64,000 nucleotides of DNA from Candidatus Freyarchaeota archaeon (GTDB taxonomy: Archaea > Asgardarchaeota > Jordiarchaeia > Jordiarchaeales > Jordiarchaeaceae): assembly GCA_030587365.1 (NCBI GenBank), contig JAUQZE010000034.1, positions 62,001 to 126,000 of the forward strand, written 5' to 3'. The position numbers were made by a program, and so were the translations under genes. Position 1 is the stretch's first letter; each line of letters opens with the position of its first letter. This document shows, piece by piece, positions 42,755-51,417 of the stretch. Below the pieces are notes generated by a model. It did no database searches and was not told the origin of the DNA. It saw nothing but the letters and a program-made list of their open reading frames with translations.

Positions 42755-45260
42755 GAAGTTTCAACTCTTTTTCAAAGTCTTGCTTTTGTAGAACCTCTAT
42801 TCTGGATTTTCCTTCCGCGTCCCGAAAAACCCCTATCACGTGGTCGGCTTGTTCTGCTATGCCTAAACGCAGTGGAGTTACAACAATATACTGAGAACGG
42901 CTGGAGCAGGATCTAATCATTTTGGATATAGCTTCTTTATTTGCAGGATCTGTATGGATTCCGAATTCATCAAAGAGGTAAAACGGCGATGGGCGAACTC
43001 TTTGAAGGGCGAGTAAGAAAGCCATTGTGGTCACGTTTTTTTCCCCACCAGAGTGTTCCCCCGTATCAACCGAAGAGGGTTTATCTTCCCTAAAACTGGA
43101 AAAGAGGTAAAGGTTTGCCTGTTCATTCTCTTGTTTCAGTTCTACGAATCCCTTTCCGCCTACTTCTCCAAGAAGCTTCTCAAAATTTTCATTGAATTTA
43201 ATCATTAGAGTCTGAAGCTCTTCGAAAAGCTTGGATTGCTCCTTGTTTAGAGTATCAATCAGAATCTCCTGTTCCTTTTCCAATTTTTTCCTTTGCTCTT
43301 CTATGCCTTTTACTATCTTCTCATACGCCTCGAAAGATTTCAAATCCTCTTCCGAGTAATCTGTAAGTTCCTCTAATTTTGCTTCGATGCGAGTAATTTT
43401 CTGATTTAGTTTGGGCAATGGTAGAATTTCTTCTTCTGAGGGTCGAAGTTTAGGATCTATTAATTCGATTTTGGGTTCTAGCTCTTTTACTTCCTCACGT
43501 AGTGAATTTGAAAGGCTTCGGTAGAATTGCAAATTTTCGTTCAGGGTGTTCAGGCGAACCTTTGTCTCCGTGATCTTTTGGGTTAGAGATTCACGCTTGT
43601 CAGTTAGGGAGTCTCTTTCGTGCTTTAAATTTAAACGGTTGCTAATAATCGCCTTCTCTCTTTGTTCTAATTCTTGTATTTTCTCGGCCAGTTCATTTAA
43701 TTGTTTTGTTGATTTTTCTAACTCACCAAGCACATGGTTTCCTTCAGTTTCATGGGTATGGCGCTTAATGGATTCGATAATGGAAAACTGGGGAGGAATA
43801 TCGATGTCGAAGTATCCTGCGGGGGAATAAGTGATTCTGGTGCCATTGAGGGTTACCACGGGTATCTTGTACATTTTAGCGTGAACCATTCCGTTTTCTA
43901 GATTGTCTACGATTAGATACCTTGAAAGAGTTTCCTCAACTATTGGGCGGAGTACTTCGGGAACCGTTACCATATTTACAGCCCAGTCGATTATACCTGA
44001 GCCTGGAAAAACAGGTTTCTTTACGGATGATTTTCGATACTCATCCGTTATACAGTAAATACGGGATCTAATTCCCTTTGAAATTAGTTTATCATGTAGG
44101 AGGATACAATCCTGACGGTTAGTGGTAACAAAGCCCTCCATAACTCTTCTTCCAAGAGCTGATTCTATTGCCAGATTGTATCTTGAATCTTTGATTTTCA
44201 ATTGTTCGGCTATGGGTCCGATTATTTCTCCTTTAATGTCGAGTGTTTGTATTATTCGCTTCACTTTGGAGATGTTAGAGTATATTTTTGAGGTTGAGGT
44301 TTTGTACTCGTCTTTTAAGACATTTACGTCGGGCTGTAATCTTGATTTTTCTTCAGAAAGTTGTAATTTTTTTCTGTAGATTTCCTCCCTCTCGGTTGAT
44401 AAAGTCTCCTCCTCTAAGTCAAGTTCTGAAATGTTTTTAGCTATAAAGCTGTATTCCTTTTCTCCCTTTTCAAGGGATAGGTTAAGATCGCGTATTTCAA
44501 TATTTAATTTCTCAAACTTTTCAATCGCATCGGAAAGCTCACCATCTTTCTGAGATTTTAAGGAGAAAATATACATAGCTTCCAGTTTATTCTTTGTCTT
44601 TTCTAGTTCGATTTTTTCTAAATATTTTTCTTTTCTATTTTTTCTGAGCTTAAGTTCCTTTCTAGCATCCCCCAATCTGGTACTCAAACCCTTGAGGTTC
44701 TCCTTATTCTCCTTAAGTTTTTCCTTACTTTCTTCAATTCTGTTCAGAGCTGAGCCTAACCCCAACGCCTCTATCACGAAGTGCGCTCGCTCGTTTGGCT
44801 TTGCTTTAATTAAATCGTTTACTTGTCCTTGAGGAATGGTTACTAGAGGATTGTCAGGATTTATACCGGCATTAGAGAGTAACGCCTTTAAGTTATGCAA
44901 TTTAATGGGTTTGCCGTTTAATCTAAAAAGTGACTGCTTGCCTTTACGAAGGATACGTGTGATTTCAATTTTATCGTTGTCCAAATCGGTGAAAATACGT
45001 TCCCCGTCACCGTTTTTGTTTTCTACTATAATAGATATTCTGGCAGCCTTCTCTCTGTGACGTATGTATCGGTCAAGCAATCTATGTCTTTCCCTTGCTA
45101 AGGAGCCTAGAGCTATTTTGATCGCAGATATGATTGAAGTCTTGCCCGTTCCATTTCGGCCTACAATCACATTAAAATTAGGGGAAACGGGCACCGAAAT
45201 GCTATCATAGGACATAAAGTTATTCAGTTTCACTTCTGTGATCAAGTTTTTGCGCCCCAC
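42738..45260 (-). CDS. Short-armed SMC-like ATPase
   Basis: An 840-residue ABC-type SMC-family ATPase. The N-terminal head has NFMSYDSISVPVSPNFNVIV and Walker A GRNGTGKT, then PQGQVNDLIKAKPNER as in SMC proteins. Two coiled-coil arms of ~150-200 residues flank a hinge at about 330-500 (IIGPIAEQLKI, AIESALGRRVMEGFV). The C-terminal head has the signature SGGEK and Walker B YLFDEFGIHTDPANKEAI. At 840 residues it is well short of canonical SMC (~1170), so the arms are short. The GTG start overlaps the AAA gene by 19 nt. Confidence 0.85.
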   Translation of the reverse strand: MGRKNLITEVKLNNFMSYDSISVPVSPNFNVIVGRNGTGKTSIISAIKIALGSLARERHRLLDRYIRHREKAARISIIVENKNGDGERIFTDLDNDKIEITRILRKGKQSLFRLNGKPIKLHNLKALLSNAGINPDNPLVTIPQGQVNDLIKAKPNERAHFVIEALGLGSALNRIEESKEKLKENKENLKGLSTRLGDARKELKLRKNRKEKYLEKIELEKTKNKLEAMYIFSLKSQKDGELSDAIEKFEKLNIEIRDLNLSLEKGEKEYSFIAKNISELDLEEETLSTEREEIYRKKLQLSEEKSRLQPDVNVLKDEYKTSTSKIYSNISKVKRIIQTLDIKGEIIGPIAEQLKIKDSRYNLAIESALGRRVMEGFVTTNRQDCILLHDKLISKGIRSRIYCITDEYRKSSVKKPVFPGSGIIDWAVNMVTVPEVLRPIVEETLSRYLIVDNLENGMVHAKMYKIPVVTLNGTRITYSPAGYFDIDIPPQFSIIESIKRHTHETEGNHVLGELEKSTKQLNELAEKIQELEQREKAIISNRLNLKHERDSLTDKRESLTQKITETKVRLNTLNENLQFYRSLSNSLREEVKELEPKIELIDPKLRPSEEEILPLPKLNQKITRIEAKLEELTDYSEEDLKSFEAYEKIVKGIEEQRKKLEKEQEILIDTLNKEQSKLFEELQTLMIKFNENFEKLLGEVGGKGFVELKQENEQANLYLFSSFREDKPSSVDTGEHSGGEKNVTTMAFLLALQRVRPSPFYLFDEFGIHTDPANKEAISKMIRSCSSRSQYIVVTPLRLGIAEQADHVIGVFRDAEGKSRIEVLQKQDFEKELKLHEENI

Positions 45261-46627
45261 ATCTTCTGCATTGTTTCTTGAACTCTCTGAACTCTTTCCC
45301 GCTTCTCTTTCAAGACTTCAATACCTTTCTCTGGATTTGAGGTTAAGAATTCAAAATTTTTTACGATAGCTACCTCATCGCTCGATAGTGAATCTCCGCC
45401 TTTGAGTTTTGTAAGAGCGGTGAGTAGTTTTTCGTATTGTTTATCATTAGTGACTACATCTTGGACTAGGGATTGTTGAAGATTCTCCTCTCTTTGTAAG
45501 TCCTTTTTTTGGAATTGGGGTTTTTCCCTTATTCTCTGCAGGATTTCTGTCCTCATAGAATGAGCTATTTCTAAAAGAATATCCGTTGTCAACACTTTTT
45601 CTTTTTTACGTCCCTTCTCGAGTAAAACCACGGCGCGGAAGATAAGATTTTCAAGATCAGCACCGGAAAAGTTTTCTGTGGCTTCAGAAATTTGTGGAAA
45701 GTCAATGTTTTTCTCATATAAAAGGCTGGATAGTAGTGCGTGTAGAATTTCTGTTCGTGCCCGGGTGTCAGGAAGGGGAACATGGATTATGTCGTCGAAT
45801 CTTGGCCAGACCGCTGTGTCTAATAAATCTGGTCTATTGGTGGCTGCGATAACTAGTACGGAGTGGTCACATAGGTTAGTAGCATCAAGTTCATCTAATA
45901 CGGCGGAGAGGGTAGAAGACTGCGATAAATCTCTGCTTTGTGCGAGAACATCAAAATTATCAATAAAAAGAATGAGCGGTTTATTATCCGGGCTTTCACG
46001 AATGAATTTGAAAATTGCATGAATACCGGGAATAAGATTATCCGGGGATCCGGATGCTAAACTCTTTTGGAAATCGATTATTGGGACTTTGGATTCCTTA
46101 GCGAGAGCGTAAACTAGCGTGGTCTTTCCAGTGCCCGGCCTGCCATGTATGAGTAATTTGCCATTCAGTTTTGCTCCCCGGGATTTAAGATCTTGAACCC
46201 TTTTCAGCAAAGAAACATAATGCTCTAACTGGGTTTTCACATCTGCATAGTTTCCCAGATGATCAAAAGTAAATATCAATTCTTCAGGTTTATTTATTAC
46301 AATCTGAAAGGCGGGTTCTTCTTTACGTTGAACTCTCTGTGTTAGAAGAATAGCTGCAGCTAATGCGCCACTAATTGAATCCAGCTTCCCGGATGATTCT
46401 TTTTCTTCACCTTCAAGCATATTAATTCTTTGGGTAAGGGTATTAATACTCTGTTTAACACTATCTATTATTTCCCCACTCAGACCCCCAGTGTTCCCCT
46501 TTAAAGAGTCCAATTCTTCCTTCAAACTGTTAATGCTGTTCACAACATCTTCTAAAGCATCTACTGTGGGAACATCTGCTAAGGGCGTTGAGATGTAATC
46601 TACTCCTATTCGTCTACTCTTTGGCAT
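45242..46627 (-). CDS. AAA ATPase leading the SMC operon, altered Walker B
   Basis: A 461-residue protein with an N-terminal coiled coil (about 25-95) and one classic AAA domain: Walker A HGRPGTGKTT, ILFIDNFDVLAQ at Walker B, ATNRPDLLDTAVWPRFDD in the second region of homology and NFSGADLENLIFRAV in the helical lid. Walker B normally reads DE; here it is DN, which predicts weak hydrolysis. The C-terminus adds ~90 charged helical residues. GAGG precedes the ATG. It overlaps the SMC-like gene, so the proteins are likely made together. It is divergent from the small RING gene across 120 bp. Confidence 0.8.
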   Translation of the reverse strand: MPKSRRIGVDYISTPLADVPTVDALEDVVNSINSLKEELDSLKGNTGGLSGEIIDSVKQSINTLTQRINMLEGEEKESSGKLDSISGALAAAILLTQRVQRKEEPAFQIVINKPEELIFTFDHLGNYADVKTQLEHYVSLLKRVQDLKSRGAKLNGKLLIHGRPGTGKTTLVYALAKESKVPIIDFQKSLASGSPDNLIPGIHAIFKFIRESPDNKPLILFIDNFDVLAQSRDLSQSSTLSAVLDELDATNLCDHSVLVIAATNRPDLLDTAVWPRFDDIIHVPLPDTRARTEILHALLSSLLYEKNIDFPQISEATENFSGADLENLIFRAVVLLEKGRKKEKVLTTDILLEIAHSMRTEILQRIREKPQFQKKDLQREENLQQSLVQDVVTNDKQYEKLLTALTKLKGGDSLSSDEVAIVKNFEFLTSNPEKGIEVLKEKRERVQRVQETMQKMWGAKT

Positions 46628-46746
46628 ACTACAAACCTCTTGTCTATAGAGAACGCCGTCTCCCAGAAAACACTTTAAATAATGTTCGTTGGAAACTATA
46701 ACAATAGGGATACTAAAACATTTCTAATGCTCTCGGAGAAAGAAAA

Positions 46747-46980
46747 ATGGGCGAAAAATACATTACTTTAACTAAACGTTTCCTAGGAAAATGGAAATGG
46801 AACTGCTTAATCTGTTCCCTAGAAATAGAACCAGTTAAAGATCGAGGGAACGTGCATCAGTGTAGACAATGCCGCCAAATGATGCACCTAGATGAACTCA
46901 AAAACTGGATGAATTCCAGAAACTCCAAAAAATGCCCCCTATGCGGACATGAAGTAAAAATAAAAGATCAAAGAATCTAA
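46747..46980 (+). CDS. Small RING-finger protein
   Basis: A 77-residue protein that is little more than one RING-like domain: NCLICSLEIEP, HQCRQCRQMMHLDE and KKCPLCGHEV. The ligand row is CxxC, CxxC, H, then Asp/Glu where a Cys is expected, then CxxC; Asp as a RING ligand is known in Rbx1. It resembles the small RING proteins encoded in archaeal ubiquitin-like operons such as that of Caldiarchaeum. It overlaps the convergent peptidase-RING gene by 4 nt. Likely an E3-type partner of the E2 at 51418. Confidence 0.75.
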   Translation: MGEKYITLTKRFLGKWKWNCLICSLEIEPVKDRGNVHQCRQCRQMMHLDELKNWMNSRNSKKCPLCGHEVKIKDQRI

Positions 46981-47708
46981 ACGACACGGCCATTTAAATC
47001 GGATTTTTGAAAAATAGCGAATTTTCCACAAGTGGGACACTTGCCATTTAATCGGACGTAAGCATTTACACATCCCTCATGGAAAAGAACCGAACAAGCT
47101 TCACACTTCCAAGTTGCCACTTCATCATTGAGAACTGTTTTGCACAATCCACAAATTCCACTTGTTGGAAGCAGTGAAGGATGCAGATACGCGATAGATG
47201 TGAGATTTAAACCTTCAGCAAAGGGGCAGTATGTGTGGAAAACGCCGGAACCCGCCTGACAACCCATCCCCCCCAATTGTTTCCATTCACTCTTAAGCTC
47301 AAACCCGTTTCCAACGCGAGTAATAACCCAACAAGGTTCCTTACAAAATCTGGAAAAGATCTTTTTGTAGCCATTTAGGAATCCCCTAGAGATGGCCTGC
47401 GTGGATGCCGCCAGTTCTTCGTCACGAGAATTTCTGAATAGAGAACCCCGATTTACCAGATGTCCCAATTCGTGAGCCATGACCGCGGCAACCTCATCCT
47501 CACTCCATCCTCTCAGTCTCTCACTGATAGTGATAAAATGTTTTCTCGCAACGCTTTTACTCCCTTTTCTTAACTCTATGGTTTTGACATTCGCGAGCAT
47601 ATCTTTGGGTATTACACCAAACTGGGTATAGAATTTTTCATTTTTCAATTCAAGAAATGCGGGTAAGACCAAGTTTCTCAGAATCCATCCCAGATAGTGC
47701 TCACTCAT
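46977..47708 (-). CDS. M48-like metallopeptidase fused to a RING domain
   Basis: A 243-residue protein. Residues ~45-110 carry a zinc peptidase core, MAHELGHLVNRGS (HExxH at 79-83), and RDEELAAS about 15 residues later, where M48 peptidases have the third, Glu ligand. No membrane segments are seen, unlike HtpX. Residues 186-227 form a complete RING-like module with ligands C186, C189, C202, C205, H210, C213, C224, C227. A middle section (120-165) has extra cysteines. A peptidase-RING union inside a ubiquitin-like locus suggests either ubiquitin-directed proteolysis or deconjugation; this is inference. Confidence 0.75.
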   Translation of the reverse strand: MSEHYLGWILRNLVLPAFLELKNEKFYTQFGVIPKDMLANVKTIELRKGSKSVARKHFITISERLRGWSEDEVAAVMAHELGHLVNRGSLFRNSRDEELAASTQAISRGFLNGYKKIFSRFCKEPCWVITRVGNGFELKSEWKQLGGMGCQAGSGVFHTYCPFAEGLNLTSIAYLHPSLLPTSGICGLCKTVLNDEVATWKCEACSVLFHEGCVNAYVRLNGKCPTCGKFAIFQKSDLNGRVV

Positions 47709-48128
47709 TAAAACAACTCCTAAAAAACACCATAAAAAATGCTAGTAAAAAAGATAAAAACAGAGTTTAAAAATACTTCCAGATTCAGAAGAGAAAATTA
47801 ACGTCTGGACTCTCCTCTTCTGCGATTATATTATAAATTAGTGACCCGTGTCTATTTCGTCCAATCTTTCACCGATTTCCGTGACTAGTCTCTTATGTTG
47901 CGTATATGTCAATAATCTGAAATCCTATATTCTGCTGTAGTACTGTATAAAAATATAGTAAATTCAATAAATTTATATGTAAGATAAGAAGACGTAAATT
48001 CGCTAGTTTCGGTGGGTCTTGGTCTTTTTGAGTGAGAATCCAAAAGTGGGAAATTGGATAAACATTGTTCCAATGTTGGAGTAATTACTTGAGTGAATGG
48101 TGTATGTATTTTGGATGATATTAGAAAC
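47709..48128. promoter_or_regulatory. AT-rich divergent intergenic region
   Basis: No gene is seen. It should hold promoters for the peptidase-RING gene on the minus strand and the HTH gene on the plus strand. An open frame from 48093 leads into the HTH gene, but its start is unclear. Confidence 0.3.
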
Positions 48129-48470
48129 ATGGTGGTTTGTTTGGTGAAGAAGAATTATAGGGAAATGAGTGACGAGGAACTTGATGCTTGGAAGCAAAAA
48201 TTGGATGAGAGAGGAGTGGTAGGAGACCCAACTGAGGCGCATAGGAGAGCTCTTCGTGCCTTGCAGAATCCAGTTAGGCGAGAGATCCTGACCATGCTCA
48301 AAGATAATGCTCTAACGATAGAAGAAATAGTAAACCGTTTGAATCTGGATGAAAAAACATTAGGTTTCCATCTTCAATTCCTCAAAGACGTCTTCTTCAT
48401 CACTGTAGAAGGAAACACAGTAGACTTGACACCTATAGGAGTCGCATACACAAGACATGCAATGAAGTAA
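48129..48470 (+). CDS. ArsR-like winged-helix regulator
   Basis: About 113 residues. NPVRREILTMLKDNALTIEE then IVNRLNLDEKTLGFHLQFLK is a typical ArsR-type winged helix, ending in a wing (FFITVEGNTVDLTPIG). The N-terminal helix MSDEELDAWKQKLDERGVVG precedes it. Start choices are 48093, 48129 and 48165; none has a strong ribosome binding site. It is followed by the flavodoxin-ferredoxin gene on the same strand and may regulate it. No metal-binding cysteines are evident in the core. Confidence 0.7.
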   Translation: MVVCLVKKNYREMSDEELDAWKQKLDERGVVGDPTEAHRRALRALQNPVRREILTMLKDNALTIEEIVNRLNLDEKTLGFHLQFLKDVFFITVEGNTVDLTPIGVAYTRHAMK

Positions 48471-48569
48471 AAAAATGTAATCGAAAAGAAAGTAAAAGAC
48501 ATAGAGTAGTATTGGTTTAAGATTATATTCACTAGCACTAAAATTATTGAAAACAGAAGATTAGATAAC

Positions 48570-49496
48570 ATGAAGACACTGATCATCTATTTCTCCCAAA
48601 CGGGCAACACACGCAAAGTGGCTGAACGCATCCGCGACGGCGTAGTCACCGAAACCGGCCAGTGCGACCTCACAAACCTAGCCGATGTAGATACAAACGC
48701 GTTGGCAGATTATGATCTCGTTGGACTGGGCTGTCCAGTATTTTACTTGAAAGCACCATTCAACGTGTACGAATTTATAGAGGGGCTACCCAAGCTGAGA
48801 GACCAGCAATGGTTCGTCTTTTGCACCCATAACACAAATATCGGAAACACCTTACCTTCTATGGCGGAGCATTTAAAGAAAAAGGGTATCATAGTCATCG
48901 GCTATCACCACACCTATGCTGAACCCATCAACGTGCCTTTTTACCCATATCCCGCTCTGACCACAGGTCACCCCGACTCCATTGATTTAGAAGAAGCGTG
49001 TGCCTTCGGAAGAGAAATCGTAGCACGCAGCCAGAGCATCGCCGACGGCGACATAAACCTCATTCAGGAACCGGAACCGGTGTCTCAAGAGTGGGCGCGT
49101 GAATTTCAAAAGTTAGACTTGAAATTGCTGAAAAAGGTGGCTCCCCGACTCAGCATCAATACGGATAAGTGCACTCATTGCCACGCGTGTGAAGATAACT
49201 GTCCGGTTAAAGGTATCGATATCGAAGCCGACCCGCCCCGCATCCAAAACCCGTGCATATACTGCTATCACTGCTGGGGGGTATGCCCCACGCTCGCAAT
49301 CGACGCCAACTGGGAAGCATGGGCTTACTTCGAGTCTAAGAGCTTTGCAGACCAAAGGCGAGAACTCGATAAAGCTGCAGCCCGTGGCGAATTCCGGTGG
49401 CTGATTGACCCAGATTCCCTCAATTTAGACGAACCTGAGCCTTTCTTCAAAAAGCGTGAACGCGAACTCAAAGGCATGAAGCCGGGAGATTTCTGA
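48570..49496 (+). CDS. Flavodoxin-ferredoxin fusion protein
   Basis: A 308-residue electron-transfer protein. Residues 1-165 form a flavodoxin domain with the FMN loop FSQTGNTRKVA. Residues ~195-255 carry two [4Fe-4S] motifs, CTHCHACEDNCPVKG and CIYCYHCWGVCPTLA. The last ~55 residues are charged. This is the EFR1-type arrangement used in low-potential electron transfer. It is GC-richer than its neighbours, with many C/G third positions, suggesting acquisition. It interrupts the ubiquitin-like genes without an obvious functional link. Confidence 0.88.
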   Translation: MKTLIIYFSQTGNTRKVAERIRDGVVTETGQCDLTNLADVDTNALADYDLVGLGCPVFYLKAPFNVYEFIEGLPKLRDQQWFVFCTHNTNIGNTLPSMAEHLKKKGIIVIGYHHTYAEPINVPFYPYPALTTGHPDSIDLEEACAFGREIVARSQSIADGDINLIQEPEPVSQEWAREFQKLDLKLLKKVAPRLSINTDKCTHCHACEDNCPVKGIDIEADPPRIQNPCIYCYHCWGVCPTLAIDANWEAWAYFESKSFADQRRELDKAAARGEFRWLIDPDSLNLDEPEPFFKKRERELKGMKPGDF

Positions 49497-49601
49497 GGGA
49501 CTCCTTAACCAACATTTTCGGTTTTGGGGAATCATTTAAAGAAAGGCTTTTGCATGTAAGCCCGATGAAGATGAATCATTTAATGAAAGTGGGCATAAGT
49601 C

Positions 49602-50174
49602 TTGGAAAAAAGGAGAGATATTGATAAGGATAAGAACATTTCAAAAAGACTAGCTGAAGAACTCCAAAGAATGAAAGAAAATTCGCATGTACTTCTGAGC
49701 GGATCGGAATACGTGTCTATTAGAATTCTGAGAGACACCCCCAGTCTCAGAGAATACAAGTTAATGGTCGCCTTCTCAAGATACTCAAAACCAAGACTTT
49801 ATGGAAAAGTTTTAGTTATTAAACTAACGCTTCCCGAAGAGTTTCCAAAGATGAAACCGAGAATAGAAATCTCTAGCGGCGGGGAGGACGTGGATTTGAA
49901 TCTGGGAAACTATTTAGAAAATCTTCCACCTCTCAGGAATTGGAACCCTGATAGACATCTATTTGAAGTCGCTCTATCTATTTTAGAATTTTTCAACAAT
50001 TTTGCCGTACCGGCTTGCGTTATATGTCTGAACAAAATTACTGCACAGGATTATGAGAACACTGTTCGGTGTAGAAATCCCAGATGTCTGAGCCTTTATC
50101 ATAAAAACTGTTTTGAAAGCTGGATAAGTCGAGGGTATAAAAGAGCGTGTGTGTTTTGTGATACACCAATTTAG
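49602..50174 (+). CDS. UBC/RWD-like domain fused to a RING domain
   Basis: A 190-residue protein. Residues ~35-135 have the strand pattern of a UBC/RWD fold (EYKLMVAFSRYSK, GKVLVIKLTLPEEFPKMKPR, then LRNWNPDRHLFEVALSILEF), with FPKMKP matching the conserved Pro-rich turn of E2s. No HPN motif or catalytic Cys is present, so it is E2-like but not an active E2. Residues 139-186 form a RING-like module (C139, C142, C157, C162, H167, C170, C183, C186). It faces E1 tail to tail. Probably an E3 with a built-in E2-like or substrate-binding domain. The start is uncertain: TTG at 49602, or ATT at 49620 after GGAG. Confidence 0.7.
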   Translation: MEKRRDIDKDKNISKRLAEELQRMKENSHVLLSGSEYVSIRILRDTPSLREYKLMVAFSRYSKPRLYGKVLVIKLTLPEEFPKMKPRIEISSGGEDVDLNLGNYLENLPPLRNWNPDRHLFEVALSILEFFNNFAVPACVICLNKITAQDYENTVRCRNPRCLSLYHKNCFESWISRGYKRACVFCDTPI

Positions 50175-50214
50175 ATTTAGAAATTGAAAGCATTAAGCAT
50201 CTCGAGAACTCCAC

Positions 50215-51366
50215 TTATTTTAATAGGTTTAACTTGAGCGTTTTAGGAGTTGCTATCTGTTTTGAGATTACGAATATGTTTTCGCCGGATTTCGCTCCTA
50301 CGTCTTGGAGTCTGAGTTCCTCTCCTAGAGGAAAGTATTCCTTGTACGCTATTTCGGGATCGGGAATTGCGTATTTTTGGGCTATCTGTACCTTAAGGTC
50401 CAAGACTGTGGCGTTTGAATCCACATTTATTTGTTGGGCTTCTTCTCCGACTCCGCAGAGCCAGCAGTCAGCTCTCCGCTCTCTGTTTAGGTAGTCGAGG
50501 CCCCCGGTGATTCCGTTGTATCTAAACATCTCCGCGGTTCTGGGGAAGCCGAGCAAAACTTTTATTGCTTCTTGGGATTGGATTCCCGCAATTATGGCAT
50601 TGGTGGTTAGGATGGCAGGTAGTTTTGGAGCTATCTTTTCTTGAATCTTTTTAGCAAGGCTTTCAGAGACTCCGGGAATTGAGGTTAGGTCTTTTAGCTT
50701 AGCGTATTTTAAATCAAGCTCGGTTTTGTAGCCTCTTGAAAAAAGTTCTTCTACGATCTTAGGGGTTAAACCTTTTATCCTGTATTCCTTCAATTCGTTG
50801 AGTAAATCGCTGGGTTTACGTCTTCTAAGCGAGCACCAAACTCTCTGCTTTTCTTTGGGAGGATAGCACTCATAACAAGGCGTTTCATGGGGAATAATTA
50901 CTCGCACATGACCAAAGAAACCATGCGTCCCTGCGTCAACAAATGGTTTTTTTAAGGAGACCGCTATCGAGTTTAGGTAGCGGCGTCCCTCAAAATTATC
51001 CAAACTACTCAGAAAAATGTCTGCTTCCTGGTATTTTTCCATGGGAATATTCTCTATGCTTTCGTAATATTTCTCCACTTCTATACTCGGATTCATTTCC
51101 ATCAAATTACGTTCAGCGGCAGCAACTTTGGGTGAACCAATATCCTGATCGTGGAATAACATCTGTCTACTTAGATTGGAGAGTTCCACAACATCGTTAT
51201 CAATTATAATCAGTTTTTTAAGCCCCATCAAAGCTAGATTTTTAGCAGACTCACAACCCAAGGCGCCCACACCCGCAATTAAAGCAGTAGAATTCATCAG
51301 CTTATCCTGATTCCAAGCGACGCCCATAATGTTCACAAGTTTTTGTCTATGGTAACGATCCTCCAT
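50215..51366 (-). CDS. E1-like ubiquitin-activating enzyme with HhH insert and C-terminal ubiquitin fold
   Basis: A 383-residue E1. The adenylation domain has GVGALG (32-37), IIDNDVVELSNLSRQ and GSPKVAAA, as in ThiF/UBA enzymes. Zinc ligands are C164/C167 (CYEC) and C301/C304 (CWLC). C178 in WCSLRRRKP is the likely catalytic cysteine. Residues ~195-245 contain helix-hairpin-helix-like sequence (TELDLKYAKLKDLTSIPGV, SESLAKKIQEKI), unusual in an E1. Residues ~310-370 form a ubiquitin-fold domain like the E2-recruiting UFD of eukaryotic E1s, with VLDLKVQIAQKYAIP. It is third in the Ub-E2-E1 order on this strand. Confidence 0.88.
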   Translation of the reverse strand: MEDRYHRQKLVNIMGVAWNQDKLMNSTALIAGVGALGCESAKNLALMGLKKLIIIDNDVVELSNLSRQMLFHDQDIGSPKVAAAERNLMEMNPSIEVEKYYESIENIPMEKYQEADIFLSSLDNFEGRRYLNSIAVSLKKPFVDAGTHGFFGHVRVIIPHETPCYECYPPKEKQRVWCSLRRRKPSDLLNELKEYRIKGLTPKIVEELFSRGYKTELDLKYAKLKDLTSIPGVSESLAKKIQEKIAPKLPAILTTNAIIAGIQSQEAIKVLLGFPRTAEMFRYNGITGGLDYLNRERRADCWLCGVGEEAQQINVDSNATVLDLKVQIAQKYAIPDPEIAYKEYFPLGEELRLQDVGAKSGENIFVISKQIATPKTLKLNLLK

Positions 51367-51417
51367 ATCAAAACCTCAATTGAATTTTTATCTAAAGGTA
51401 TGGGAAACCCAAATTTT

